A DNA stretch of 64,000 nt from Xenoacremonium recifei (taxonomy: Eukaryota > Ascomycota > Sordariomycetes > Hypocreales > Nectriaceae): positions 434,001 to 498,000 of the forward strand of contig WOFQ01000018.1 in assembly GCA_012184525.1 (NCBI GenBank). The letters are read 5' to 3'. The number at the start of each line of letters is the position of its first letter. Position 1 is the stretch's first letter. The translations under genes were made by a program, and so were the position numbers. The notes under the pieces are model-generated. The model did no database searches and had not been told where the DNA came from. It saw only the letters and a program-made list of their open reading frames with translations. Below are positions 1-10,543 of this stretch, piece by piece.

Positions 1-998
1 GAAGCAAGGGCCAGAATATATCAAGACGAAAAGGTATAATCGAGGATCTAACAAGCCCCTGAGATAAGGTCAGTGAATCCAATCAATAAGTGTTACTGGA
101 CCTTACCCTTTTACTTGTGCCCAACTGATGCCTGTGTCTTCATTCTTTGTGAACCTGTTCCTCCGGTTGAGAATGATCTCGTGCTCTTCCTCTGTGAACC
201 AGTGATGCCGGCCCGACTCAGGCCTTCCAGGCAAAACCCACAAAGTCAACAGACCGAGGGCAAAGGTGGGAAGACCCTCGATAATGAAGAGAGCTTGCCA
301 AGCTTGAATGATCAAATTGTCTTGAGCGGCGCCCAATCCGTACGAAATCAAGCCCGAGGCAATGCCACTGACAGCACTCATGCCTGCGTAAACGGCGATC
401 CGCAAAGAAAGCTCCGACTTCAAGTACCAGAAGCTGAGGTACAATGCGCAGCCCGGTGCAAACGAGGCTTCGCAAATTCCCAAGAACAATCTTACAGCAA
501 TTAGGCCTCCAGGGGTAGTGCACGCCGCCTGCATAGCGCTCACACCACCCCAGCCAATTGCACATATCCCAAGCCAATATGACGGTCGAACGACTTTCAA
601 CATCAGTCCGCCAATGGGACCACAGGTAGCTGTGCCGATATAAAAAGCTGCAGACGCAATTTGGTACTGCTCGCTGCTGAGACCTATGTCTTCTTCGAGG
701 CCGATCTTTCGAGCATTTCCGATATTACTCCTATGATTGACGAGCAAAAGTGAGCTCTCGATGTCCTCTTTGGATTTGAAAGAAAGGGGGCCCCTTACCG
801 ATCGAGATAGGACATGAGATAGAGGATTGTGATCCATAGCAAAACTGTACGGTCCAGTTTACGGACTACTCGACGTTCGGCCTCGGGGGAAGGATACATC
901 GGCATAGTCACTGGCTGCTTGTCCTCAACATGCTCTGACGAGTTCTTCGTGTTCGGTTCTGGCTCATAGCTCACACCATCGCCCATGATGGCGGTCAT
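1..998 (-). CDS. MFS transporter, Dal5-like anion:cation symporter family (partial, continues past left edge)
   Basis: Plasma-membrane major facilitator of the allantoate permease type (ACS family), expected to import an organic anion. Three exons are visible: 998-799, 730-107 and 58 to beyond 1. Introns are 731-798 and 59-106, both GT..AG and in phase. The first joins YLDR to SNIGNARKIGL, the family signature after the first membrane segment. The second joins the SWAQVKG region to LLDPRLYLFVLIYSGPC, the usual start of the second half. The N terminus (about 50 residues) is hydrophilic and cytosolic. The central loop carries the typical LPGRPE...WFTEEE motif. The start at 998 is the first ATG. 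It is divergent from the lactonase gene, sharing a 329-bp promoter. The substrate cannot be told; the context suggests a compound handled by the neighbouring hydrolases. Confidence 0.88.
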
Positions 999-1327
999 CT
1001 TGTTGACTGTTGGAAAATTGTTTATGGCTTGAAAATTTCAGATGTATATTCAAAGCTGATAAGAGGAAATTGCATGACATTCAGATATTGCTTTGGAAAT
1101 AGAGATCCCATCTACCCCATGGGGCTTTATAATATGTTCCTAAATCATCTATAATAGTGCTGACGGAGATCTTCCGTGGGCGAAGTCAGCAACGACAAGG
1201 CTTCGGGGTCTGTCCGTGCCGTGCGGGGTTAGCCCGCCATGCCCTCGGCCTCTTATTTAACAGCTACAAATTGAATGATACTAGTTAAGCACTACTGACA
1301 CCCAATCATTCTCATTATAAATCCAAC
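999..1327. promoter_or_regulatory. Shared divergent promoter of MFS importer and lactonase
   Basis: This gap of 329 bp lies between two divergent start codons. It contains a CGG-N7-CCG palindrome at 1164-1176 (ACGGA at 1163-1167 mirrored by TCCGT at 1173-1177), the architecture bound by Zn2Cys6 dimers. It also has TGCGGGG at 1222-1228 and an AT-rich TATTTAA at about 1254 that could be a TATA-like element for the forward gene. The binding role is inferred from motif shape only. Confidence 0.55.
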
Positions 1328-2266
1328 ATGTCCTGCTGGGCTTGGTTTCCCCCTGGCCGAGAGATTGAGGCGAAGATATTCACCACCTTACCCCACGCTC
1401 TGAGACGGCCCGGAGGCACATCAGACCACTCCCGAAATCAAAAGCGAGGCCGGCCTCTTGACTGCTTCTTGGAGGGACCAGTGGTTGTGGATAGAACTCT
1501 TTACTTGACCGATATCCCTTACGGTCGCATATTTGCTGTTAATCTCGACACTCGCCAATGGGTTCTGGTCAAGGAGTATGACGGAGAACCGAACGGACTT
1601 GCGTGGGACAGGAGACGAAAGCGGCTCGTTATTGCAGACTTCAAACAGGGTATACTGACTTTGGACCCACGGTCAGGGAGCTTGGCGACCCTAGTATCAC
1701 GGCACAATGGGGAGAGATTGAAGGGGCCTAATGACTTGATTATCACGCCCGAAGGGGCTATCATCTTCACCGATCAGGGGATGAGTGGGCTCAACGACCC
1801 GTCGGGACGAGTCTACCGTCTATATGAGAACACATCGGGCAACCATACACTTCAGGTACTGCTTGACCACTGTCCTTCACCAAACGGACTCACCCTCGAC
1901 AAGTCTGCGTCTTCGCTCTTCGTTGCTATGACCAGGGACAACAGCGTGTGGCTGACTCCCTTCTTTCCGGACGGGACACCCTCAAGAAGTGGACGCTTCT
2001 CGAGTTACTTCGGAGTTGGCGGGCCAGATGGAATGGCTTTGGACGAGGAGGGGAATGTGTTTGTAGCACACTCCACGCTTGGCACCATCTTCGTGCATAC
2101 AAGCGATGGTCTTCCTTTGGCACGAATCGTAACTACATCAGCTGGGAAAGGAACTACGAATTTGACATGGGGAGGACCAGATAATAAAACTTTGTTCATT
2201 GTTGAAAGCGAGAGCGGATCCATTATGACGACTGAATGGCATTGCCGCGGTAAATTATATAGTTGA
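1328..2266 (+). CDS. SMP-30/gluconolactonase/LRE-like protein (lactonase)
   Basis: Intronless gene for 312 aa. The six-bladed beta-propeller family to which it belongs hydrolyses sugar or aromatic lactones with a bound divalent metal. Recognisable landmarks in order: RPLDCFLEGPVV (N-terminal strand with the metal-binding Glu of the FxEGP motif), YLTDIPYGRIF, PNGLAWD, KGPNDLIITPEGAIIFTDQG (the central ND metal-ligand motif), PNGLTLDKSASSLFVAMT, and GGPDGMALDEEGNVFVAHS with the D of PDG. Length agrees with fungal family members of about 300-340 aa. No signal peptide, so probably cytosolic. It is divergent from the MFS importer and convergent with the PhlG-like hydrolase, which fits a role in opening a lactone made during breakdown of an imported compound; the substrate is unknown. 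Confidence 0.88.
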   Translation: MSCWAWFPPGREIEAKIFTTLPHALRRPGGTSDHSRNQKRGRPLDCFLEGPVVVDRTLYLTDIPYGRIFAVNLDTRQWVLVKEYDGEPNGLAWDRRRKRLVIADFKQGILTLDPRSGSLATLVSRHNGERLKGPNDLIITPEGAIIFTDQGMSGLNDPSGRVYRLYENTSGNHTLQVLLDHCPSPNGLTLDKSASSLFVAMTRDNSVWLTPFFPDGTPSRSGRFSSYFGVGGPDGMALDEEGNVFVAHSTLGTIFVHTSDGLPLARIVTTSAGKGTTNLTWGGPDNKTLFIVESESGSIMTTEWHCRGKLYS

Positions 2267-2770
2267 ATATCAAGCATACGCACTGGGTATTGATTGTTGT
2301 TTACTCTCCAATGTTAAAAGAATCTAATGTGTGGGTATGAGATAATTCTAGATTGCCAACAAAGCCTCAAAGGGCCTAATTCTAATTCTAACGTTACTAT
2401 TATCTTCCGCGCAGGTTCCATTCTTATTAGACAGCAAGCCCACATGCTGTGTTTATCTGGTTGAAACAATGATAACTACGAAATACAGTAATCCTTTATC
2501 TCTTGGGCAAGTTTTCGTATCAGGTAGCGCCATAAGATGGTGATAAATGAGCTTGCTGATACTTAGATCCCATGCATGCTGGAATCGAACTAAAGTTGAC
2601 GCTGGCCGCAACTCTTGTGCTTGGCACGCCTGACTTCTTGATTGTTTCTTAGGGCATGGGAGGGTTTACTCCGGGGATATGGTGTAGGTAATGTTGGTGT
2701 CTGGGGAAGCTGGGGCAAATGGATGTGGCTGGGGTCAAATTGCGGAGGGAATGGAAAAAGCCCGAGTCTA

Positions 2771-2787
2771 GACGGAGCTTCTCCGTC
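2771..2787. repeat. Perfect short palindrome (CGG-N7-CCG), copy 2
   Basis: Seven-base arms GACGGAG and CTCCGTC around a 3-base centre. It has the same CGG-N7-CCG geometry as the element at 1164-1176 and the one at 2889-2901. It could be a Zn2Cys6 dimer site or a dispersed fungal palindromic repeat. Its place downstream of two convergent genes argues against a simple promoter role. Confidence 0.6.
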
Positions 2788-2887
2788 AGCGACGCCACAT
2801 CCAGCTCTATTCTACAGCGATCATGATGTATGTAGAGCTCTGGACAACAAATATTGTCCTTCATTATACGAGTGATCAACCGAATGC

Positions 2888-2902
2888 ACGGAGTTACTCC
2901 GT
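2888..2902. repeat. Perfect short palindrome (CGG-N7-CCG), copy 3
   Basis: Six-base arms ACGGAG and CTCCGT around TTA. It shares ACGGAGNTNCTCCGTCAG with the copy at 2771, about 117 bp away. Confidence 0.6.
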
Positions 2903-3129
2903 CAGAAGTCACTATGTGACTTATTGTATGGAATATGTAGACAAATGACTAGCCGCTTGACTAACCGAGCAGGAGGTAAATCAAGGGCTTGCATCACTTC
3001 TGCCAGAGTCCCTGGTACTAGGGAGAGAACTGGGCTGAGATGTGAATAGAAGAGCTCACATCCACCGGGTCATCTAGAAAGCGTAATAAGGCTTTAAGAG
3101 GGCTTGCTCTATAATCTGGAAGCATTTAT

Positions 3130-3899
3130 CTACTTGTCGTTAGGCTTTCGGGCGAAATCGAGGTACATTGAAGGAAGCCTTGTAGCTAGAATAGCCATTT
3201 CTTCCGTTGCATGCTTCACCAACCCTGCTAGCATGTTACGGGGCACGAGGGCTGCTCGTGCAGTCGGATCTGTAACGCCATCAACGTCACCTAGCCAGAA
3301 ACGAGATCGCATTCGGCAGCCATCCGGTTCATCCTTGATCAGATGAATCAGATGACCCTGGTACGTGACGGTACCGTCGTCGTTTTGGTCCGCTGTTCTC
3401 GCACAAACGGCTGTCGAGTAGCCATGGCGTTTGAAATCCTCCTTCCAGTTCGCTCCGAAGTAGAGGGCCGGATCCTGAAAGGAAGCTTGTAACTTGGCAA
3501 ACTCTCCGCCGATATATTCATGAACCAGATGGTGGCCCCCTGGCAGTCTCGTTAGAGTCAATGTCCAATAGTGTGGAGGAGGACGGTACCAATGTAGGTC
3601 GAATTATTCTCCCGGAGACCCTTCCAGTCCGAAAATACGTGATCTCTTGGGTGCCACAGCTTATACTGCGACGTATGATGAATCCATCCAAACCACCAGT
3701 CGATCATCTCACCAGTACAGCCACGCATGTAAGTCGATGCAGCGACATGATGCATACCATCAGGAGCTACAGCATAGCCAGCCTCGAGTGGTAGGTACTC
3801 GTTCTGTAACAGCAACGGAGCATCTTTGAGCAACAGTGCTTGAGGCCGCTCAGTCGGCTTGTATTCGCTCTGCGGCAAAATGTACACACGGTTATCCAT
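3130..3899 (-). CDS. DAPG/phloretin hydrolase family protein (PhlG domain)
   Basis: Two exons, 3899-3590 and 3539-3130, give 239 aa. The 50-bp intron starts GTACCG and has a CTAAC branch site. The family (2,4-diacetylphloroglucinol hydrolase PhlG, phloretin hydrolase) cleaves the C-C bond between an acyl group and a phloroglucinol ring using zinc. Signature blocks are present: DGMHHVAASTYMRGCTGEM, then IDWWFGW, YKLWHPRDHVFSDW, and across the splice HHLVHEYIGGE. Candidate zinc ligands are His50/51, Glu64, His107 and Glu111; the last two keep the HxxxE spacing known from bacterial PhlG. The protein is somewhat shorter than bacterial PhlG (about 290 aa). It is divergent from the TRI12-type pump with a 725-bp shared promoter. 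The likely role is breakdown of an acylphloroglucinol or related ketone; the true substrate is not shown by sequence. Confidence 0.85.
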
Positions 3900-4624
3900 G
3901 ATGGCAGATGGTAGATCAAGAGTAAGCTAATTGTTCATGTGGCTTCACAGGTAGAGTGGCCCAGAACGCTTCGGCAAACACCCGATATAAATGCTTACAA
4001 GGAATTTAGCGGTAACACCCGGGCATTGTCGGATTGTTTCCCCAGACCCCGGATGTCCCTCTTGCCCCGCGTTTCTTCGTCAAATCGGATGGGCAATATA
4101 CAGAAAGCGAGCAGTTCCCATTGGTTACGAGACCGAGATAGAATTAGATAGATAGTAAGCGGGAGAACTGGTTTCTACTTTTGGCTCCGAACTCAATCTC
4201 CAGTGAGCCTAGAGTGTTTAGACTGCAGCGGCACAACGGAGTCGAGGAGAAGACCGATCCTCCGAGACTAGTATTAGGACATGGGTGGCTTGTCGCATAT
4301 GGATTCCCATTGGTAGGCTTTCGTACGGAGCAGTGAGAGGACACCAATGCCTCAATATACCCCGGATTCGTCCCCGCATGACCACTCTCCCCGGATGGCT
4401 CTTGAAAGTCGTTGCCGGAAGTTAGCGAAACGCCATCCGTACCAATGAACTCCTTCCGCTTAACTAGCAGGCCTACTATGATGAACTTCCTCTGTCGTTT
4501 GCCATCATGCTTTTATCGTCTACTTGAGATAAAGGGCCCAACAAATATAAATCTCAGGCAGCTCTCTTCAACGCCAAATTGGTCGTATTCTCGTTTTTTC
4601 TGCTTCGTCTCGCAACTCTAGAAT
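3900..4624. promoter_or_regulatory. Shared divergent promoter of PhlG-like hydrolase and TRI12-type pump
   Basis: A 725-bp gap between divergent starts, with no coding signal. It contains TGCGGGGA on the reverse strand at 4371-4378, a motif also found in the other two promoter regions of the putative cluster. The last 60 bp before 4625 are pyrimidine-rich (TTTTTTCTGCTTCGTCTCG type), as is usual near fungal transcription starts. Confidence 0.5.
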
Positions 4625-6660
4625 ATGGCAACTTCAATCCCACCTCCGGTACAAATGTCGGATACAGAGGCAGCCCAAAAGGACGTCGTCGCCGAGCATG
4701 TTGATGACCCAGGCAGCATTCTCGTCCAGGTCGATACCGTCGAAGTCAACAACTACCACGGCCTGACCCCGAGTACGATTGTCGTAACATTGGTAAGTTA
4801 TGGCGGGCTGGGAATATGCCATTGTCTAACATAATTCGCAGTCTCTCAACTTCATCTCCTTTGCACAAACTTTGATTCTTATAGGGTCGGGTTCGGTACG
4901 TCAAACCAGCATCATTTGCACGTTACCTCGTTCACACAGCTGACGATGGGATTTAGTTGGCCTCGGCGATTGCGGAAGCGGTAGGCGGCTCATCTCAAAC
5001 CACATGGCTATCTCAAGTCATCGCTATTCTCACTGCGGTAATGTCACCACCTTGCTCTCAAGCCGCGGATTACTGGGGCAGGAAATGGATTGTCATAATC
5101 GCCGCTCTGCTCAATTTTGTAGGCTGCATCATCACGTCCCGGTGCACCAGCATGGGCATGGCCATCGCCGGACAGGTTGTTGCAGGCGTCGGTTTCGGTA
5201 GCCAGCCACTCTTATATGCGGTCTTATCCGAAATCCTTCCTCGACGGGCTCGGGCAGCAGCCCAGGCCGGGATGATGGCGGCAGTCTCTCTCGGTTCCAT
5301 CATCGCTCTGCCGGCAGGGTCGCTTCTGCTCAAGAACTACCACGATGGATTTCGCATTTATTATTACATCGTCAGTGGCATCGTGGCGGTCGCTGCCCTT
5401 TTGTGTGCATTACTTTACCGTCCGCCACCACGACCCCTGGAAGAGACTTATTCCTTTCGACAAAAGATCGTTCAACTCGATTGGGTTGGATACTTCCTTA
5501 TGGTTACTGGCCTTCCGTTATTTAGTATGGCTTTGACTTGGTCTCAAAACCCGTACTCTTGGAAGAACGCTCATATCTTAGCACCTTTCATCCTAGGACT
5601 GGCATTACTCATTTGTCTCGTCATCTATGAGGCCAAATTTCGCAAAGACGGCATTTTCAACCATGACTTATTCAAGATGAACCGCAACTTGGCCATATGT
5701 CTTTGGTGCATTTTTGTGGAAGGCATGGTCTTCTTCGCCTCGAATGAGTTCTTTGCCCAAGAGGTTGGAACGCTCTGGGAATCCGACCCGGTACTGTTGA
5801 GCATGAGATTCGATATAGCCTTCATTACGTCAATTGTTGTTTGCGTCGGTGTTGGCTACTACACGACCGTTTTGAAAGACACAAAAACCCCAATCATAGT
5901 CGCCTTTTTCTGTTTCATGGTGTTTAATAGTAAGTAAACCCTTCCTGTAAAGCAAGAAGCCACTACAAGCCAAAGTCTAACTAAATCCTTTTTATAGTAT
6001 TGATGGCAACATTGACACTGTCGAATTCAAAAGCTACCTGGGGATATCCGATCTTCCTGGGTATAGGCCTCAGCCTTTGCCTGACCTGTCTCCTCGCCGT
6101 GGCTCAGCTTAGTGTCCCTCTACATCTGATTGCCCTAGTCAGTGGTTTGATGGTTAGCACTCGATCATTAGGAGGTTCAATCACGCTTCCCATCTACAAG
6201 GCAATTCATAGCTCCAAGCTGAGCTCAAGCCTAAAACCGAAAATTTCAGCTAAGGTTCTGCCTCTGGGGCTTGCTCCGAAATATCTTCCTGAACTTATCG
6301 AGGCGCTCTCTAACGGCAACAAAACCCTTCTCGAGTCAATTCCGGGGGTTGATTCATCCATCATCGCGGCAGGAACTCAAGGGCTTCGCGAAGCTTATTT
6401 GGAGTCATATCGTTATAGTTGGGTAATGGCTGCTGTTCTTGCATTCATTGCCTTTATCTGTGAGTTAAAATTGATCTGCTACTAGTTCATTCCTTCACAT
6501 CACAGCAATCCTTCTCTGCCGAGACTAATCTATAATCTCTTTGTTTGTAGCCGCCATGTTCCTCGTAGATACAACGGATCAACTTACGATGCACGTCGAC
6601 GCTCCTCTCGAGGAATCAGTGGAAGGGAAATCCATAGCAGATAAAGTAGCAGAACTCTAA
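4625..6660 (+). CDS. MFS transporter, fungal trichothecene efflux pump (TRI12) type
   Basis: Five exons: 4625-4792, 4842-4895, 4957-5929, 5998-6459 and 6551-6660, all GT..AG and in phase, giving 588 aa, the usual size of this 14-segment drug:H+ antiporter family. Family features include SSQTTWLSQVIAILTAVMSP, the conserved DYWGRKW loop after the second segment, and the GVGFGSQPLLYAVLSEILPRRARAAAQAG block typical of TRI12-like pumps. The C terminus is hydrophilic and ends IADKVAEL. Such pumps export toxic or self-made small molecules from the plasma membrane or vacuole. It is divergent from the PhlG-like hydrolase, which suggests export of the same substrate class or its products. Siderophore transport by a TRI12-like SIT protein is an alternative I cannot exclude. 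Confidence 0.9.
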
Positions 6661-7375
6661 ACACCTTCCGGATACTACATGAGATATCCCTTAAGGATCG
6701 GAATGGGTTGGATGGGAATGACTGGGTGTACTTTTTTAAGTTTCTTGAAGGGTGTTTCAATTCAAGCAAATTTTAGTCTGAAACTTGCCATGCCTGATAA
6801 TGACCTTAAGTTTTCTGTGAGGTTCAAATATGATTTGAATATAAAATCTTGAACCATGTTGTCATGTGAAGTTCTGTCCCGAAAACATGGTCCAAAAAAC
6901 CCGTTCTGCATTCATGTCTTCAGACCCGACGAATAACACGCGTAAAATCAACAAGTCTCTTATGGGGGGTAGAGCGGCTACAAGTGTGGTTACATCTAAA
7001 TGTCCTCCCGCACGAAAGCTGATCGCGGAACCCCAAAACTTTGCGGGACGTCGGCAGTTGGATGCGGGACGCCAACGTTCATATATCGGAATGATTCTTA
7101 GCATCTCACGTTCTCCGCTCGAGAGCCTATTGGGTTGCTCATCAAACAAACCGAGCCAGTCGGATAGCTATCTGTTCAGATTTTGTTTTCCGGCGGCTCC
7201 GGTGGTTGACTGCATTAAGAAGGGATCTCTCAACCTTTATAATTTCATAATCGTGAGGAGATTTATTGTTAACCTGAGATCCAACACGAAATTCATTTAG
7301 CAAGTAAGACATACTTCGTTTGAAGAGAGTTACCGGATCGCCTCAATACACTTGATCTATCACCGCATACAAGCA
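6661..7375. promoter_or_regulatory. Intergenic region and promoter of the CocE-type hydrolase
   Basis: No convincing gene in 715 bp. It contains three copies of TGCGGGA: reverse strand at 7006-7012, and forward at 7042-7048 and 7063-7069. The two forward copies extend to TGCGGGACG and lie 21 bp (two helical turns) apart. They are about 305-370 bp upstream of the downstream start codon. Confidence 0.5.
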
Positions 7376-9411
7376 ATGGAGACCATCGATGTTATTGAAG
7401 TTGATGCAACGCGGCCAGAGACTGATGACTCCAACTACGGTGGGCTCCATCCAGGAAGCACCATATTATCTAAAGGCTATAGGAGAGAGCCAGATCGTGC
7501 TGCTTTCGAGGCGGACACTATTTTCGATCGGGATATTGAGGTTCCATTGAGAGATGGTTTGATCTTACGAGCAGATGTCTTTCGCCCGGCATCTACAAAC
7601 ACAAAAGGAGAGAAGGTTCCAGTAATATTGGCTTGGAGCTCGTATGGGAAATCGGGAACAGGTACATCGGGTGCTTCATTGCCTGAATAATGGTTCTGAC
7701 AAAGTTAAGGATTCTTTCAACTGGATTTAACACCTGGCAGAGCAGGTGTTCCCAGATCACGAACATCTGGATTTGAAAAATTCGAAGCACCAGATCCAGC
7801 GGAATGGGTAGCCAGGGGCTACGCTATCTGCAATATTGACGCTCGTGGTTCCTGGGATTCTCAAGGCAACATTCGGTAAGTATAAGAATAATCCATCAAT
7901 GTGATGAACTTACTGAACTTGCGCAAGGTGGTGTGGGGTTGACGAAGGAAAGGATACATATGATGCCATAGAATATCTGGCCTCCTTGCCCTGGTGCAAT
8001 GGCAGCGTCACCATGGCCGGCAACTCATGGCTCGGGATTTCTCAGTGGTTTGCAGCCGCGGAGAAGCCACCCCATTTGAAATGTATTGCACCACTCGAAG
8101 GTGCGAGCGATATGTACCGGGATATTATCGCTCCAGGAGGCGTGCCGCATATACCTCTCCAAGCCATGGTTCAGAAAAATTTGTTTGGTGAGTCAAAACT
8201 TATGATCCGGTTCCATTTTTCTCATTCATACAAGATCTGATATCTGAGGTTGCAGGTCGGAAGAAAGTTGAAGACCTCGTCTCCATGATCAGAACGTTCC
8301 CGACCTGGAACTCATATTGGGAGAAAAAGAGAGCAAAACTTGAGGCCATTGAGATTCCAGCTTATATTCTCGCCAGCTACTCTTCCGCGTTACATACTGA
8401 AGGATCATTCAGAGGTTTTGAGAGAGTAAAGGGTCCTAAATGGTAAGGAAATGTCTTGACCATATCTCCTCTTCTAACAACTTAGGTTGCGCGTACATCC
8501 GACGCAAGAGTGGTACGATCTTTACACAAAAGAATGCAACGATGAGCTCCAAATGTTTTTCGATAGATATACCAAAGGCATCGACAATGGATGGGAAAAT
8601 ATGCCCAAAGTTCGCATATCAATCCTCAGGTTTAACGAGGTAAGCCAACTGGAGGAACATACTTACTACCATACTAACAAATCATTAGCTACCGATTGTC
8701 AATCACGTCTTTTCCAACTGGCCAATACCCAACACCGACTATAAAACTTTCTATCTTGGATCCTCGGGCTCGCTCGAGCCAAAGCGACCAGACGATATCT
8801 CCACAGCATCTCGTACTTACAAATCAGATGTTCCAGCACTCCAGAACGGAAATGATGGTGAAGAACTTAGGTTTGATATCAGATTCGATAAGGAAACATA
8901 CATTGTCGGTTATGCTAAAGCAGTGCTTTATATGGTCGCTGAAGATCACGATGACATGGACGTCTTTATTCAGCTTCGCAAAGCAGACCGGAATGGGAAC
9001 CTGGTAGAGCAAATCAACATACCCCCAGAAGCTTTAGGTATGGCCGCAAGAGACGTTCCCAACTTCAATGTCTTGAAATATCTCGGCCCTCCAGGAATTG
9101 TGAGAGCAAGTCACCGCGAGCTGGATAAGACATTGAGTCAACCACATCATCCGGTCCTCGCACATCGTAAACTTCAAAAGATCAAGAGTGGAGAGGTAGT
9201 CAAACTGGAGTTTGGACTTTGGCCAGGTGCAATGGCGTTCTCGCCCGGGGAGAGCTTGGCTGTGAAGATCAGTGGCCACGAGATGCGCTTCGCAGAGTTT
9301 CCTGTTTTGATCGGGGCTTTTGAGAGCATCAACTGCGGCCGCCATACGGTATACTGTGGAAAGTCTGGATATGCCAGTGAGGTTACTCTGCCCTTCGTAT
9401 CACTCTCTTGA
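7376..9411 (+). CDS. CocE/NonD family hydrolase (X-Pro dipeptidyl-peptidase S15 type)
   Basis: Six exons: 7376-7661, 7710-7875, 7928-8187, 8256-8442, 8486-8639 and 8689-9411, giving 591 aa with all phases matching. The N-terminal S15 alpha/beta-hydrolase core begins with FDRDIEVPLRDGLILRADVFRP and carries the nucleophile elbow MAGNSWLG with Ser184, preceded by NIDARGSWDSQGNIRW (oxyanion/RG motif). The C-terminal half has the jelly-roll PF08530-type domain (LRFDIRFDKETYIVGYAKAV, then FGLWPGAMAFSPGESL). Bacterial relatives hydrolyse cocaine, amino-acid esters or beta-lactam esters; fungal members are mostly uncharacterised. No signal peptide. Last gene of the putative cluster, downstream of and on the same strand as the pump. 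The first in-frame ATG after the upstream stop was chosen as start. Confidence 0.88.
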
Positions 9412-10543
9412 GAGGACATATACTGGACTTAATTGAGCAAGTAGATAGAGGGTATAACTCTCAGTTAGACTCATTAACAATGGCACTTATGGCACGACTG
9501 GTGACATTCATCTCGGTAATGAAGTCATACCAGTCTCGGTAATGCTGGAACCAATGAACCCGGCATCCCATCAATGGTGTTGCAATTCTGGTGCGGAAGA
9601 GGCAATTCAGGGTTGCATTCGGAACTCAAATGACGGTTGAATGAAGTAAAAAATTGTTCCTAAAGTATTTTAAGTGACAAAAGTGACGGCAATGCTTCTA
9701 AATTTGTCTTTCGCTCCAGAACTTCAGATGTTTCTTCCATGTTTCTGTTATAGTGCGCATGACAGGTGCCGAAACTATAATTGCCTATCAAGTGAAAGAT
9801 GAGATACTAGTGCGAAATAAGGATGAAAAATTACAGGGACAATAGCGTGATCAACGCAGGCTATTTTAAAGTTCCCCCGGGCTAGACCTCATCGACTAAT
9901 GAAGCAACATTCCACCCACACAAAACGGAGTCGACAGATATCGACATGATCGTGGGGAGCGAGAGCGAGAGCGAGTGAAGCTGGAGCGTTTGTAATATTG
10001 TGAATGAGCCTGGCAAGGCTGAAGTGCCGATAAAGATGAGGGAAGGGCGGACCGGATCTTGGGGAAGGAAGCGTGACGTAAGCGTTGCGGCGCAGGGCCT
10101 GGAGACGCGCTTCAAAGGTTCGTATTGACCGAATTCAACCTAACCCACCGATCCGAGAAAAGCGAGACCCGAGCTGCGCCCAGCGAGCCCAGCCCAGTCC
10201 AGCCCAGCTATCTGTCATCGGCGACCCTAGCCCGGAACGAAATCCCTGGCCGAGGGGCAGCAGGAGATGGTATATCAGCTTCGAGCGTCCGGCAGACCGC
10301 CAGCCCAGCCCTGCCTGAGCTCAATTCTCAACACAAAGGGATACCCGAGTATACTCTCCACCGAATCAACTTCCCGCCACGTCCATCAATCCAAGGCAGT
10401 TCGCGAGTTTCTCTCCTGTCATGGACCATTGAGTGTTCCCCAAGCTCCCCCCACGCGATACGTCCAAGGTCCCCGTGCAAGGTCCCCGGACACCGACCCA
10501 TGAGATTTACAGAGTCTGCTTCAACAACCATCTCTCCCTCGAC
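9412..10543. promoter_or_regulatory. Promoter and leader of the Zn2Cys6 regulator
   Basis: A 1.1-kb gap with no supported gene. The half nearest the start is rich in simple GA/CT strings (GAGCGAGAGCGAGAGCGAG at about 9960, and AGCCCAGCCCAGTCCAGCCCAGC at about 10187), typical of a long fungal 5' leader. Short upstream ATGs occur in this leader and could modulate translation. Confidence 0.45.

Larger units (their letters stand above)
2267..3129. other. Convergent intergenic spacer with two CGG-N7-CCG palindromes
   Basis: No gene is supported in these 863 bp, which hold the 3' ends of two convergent genes. The notable content is two near-identical palindromes: GACGGAG-N3-CTCCGTC at 2771-2787 and ACGGAG-N3-CTCCGT at 2888-2902, both followed by CAG. 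The rest is AT-rich and unremarkable. Confidence 0.6.

Noticed and set aside
2649..2912. Small frames around the two palindromes
   Set aside because: Short, low-quality frames in a convergent 3' spacer; no sign of a gene or of a transposon with target-site duplication.
6866..7300. Forward frame of 144 codons upstream of the CocE-type gene
   Set aside because: No domain, poor composition, and it covers the promoter with the TGCGGGA motifs.
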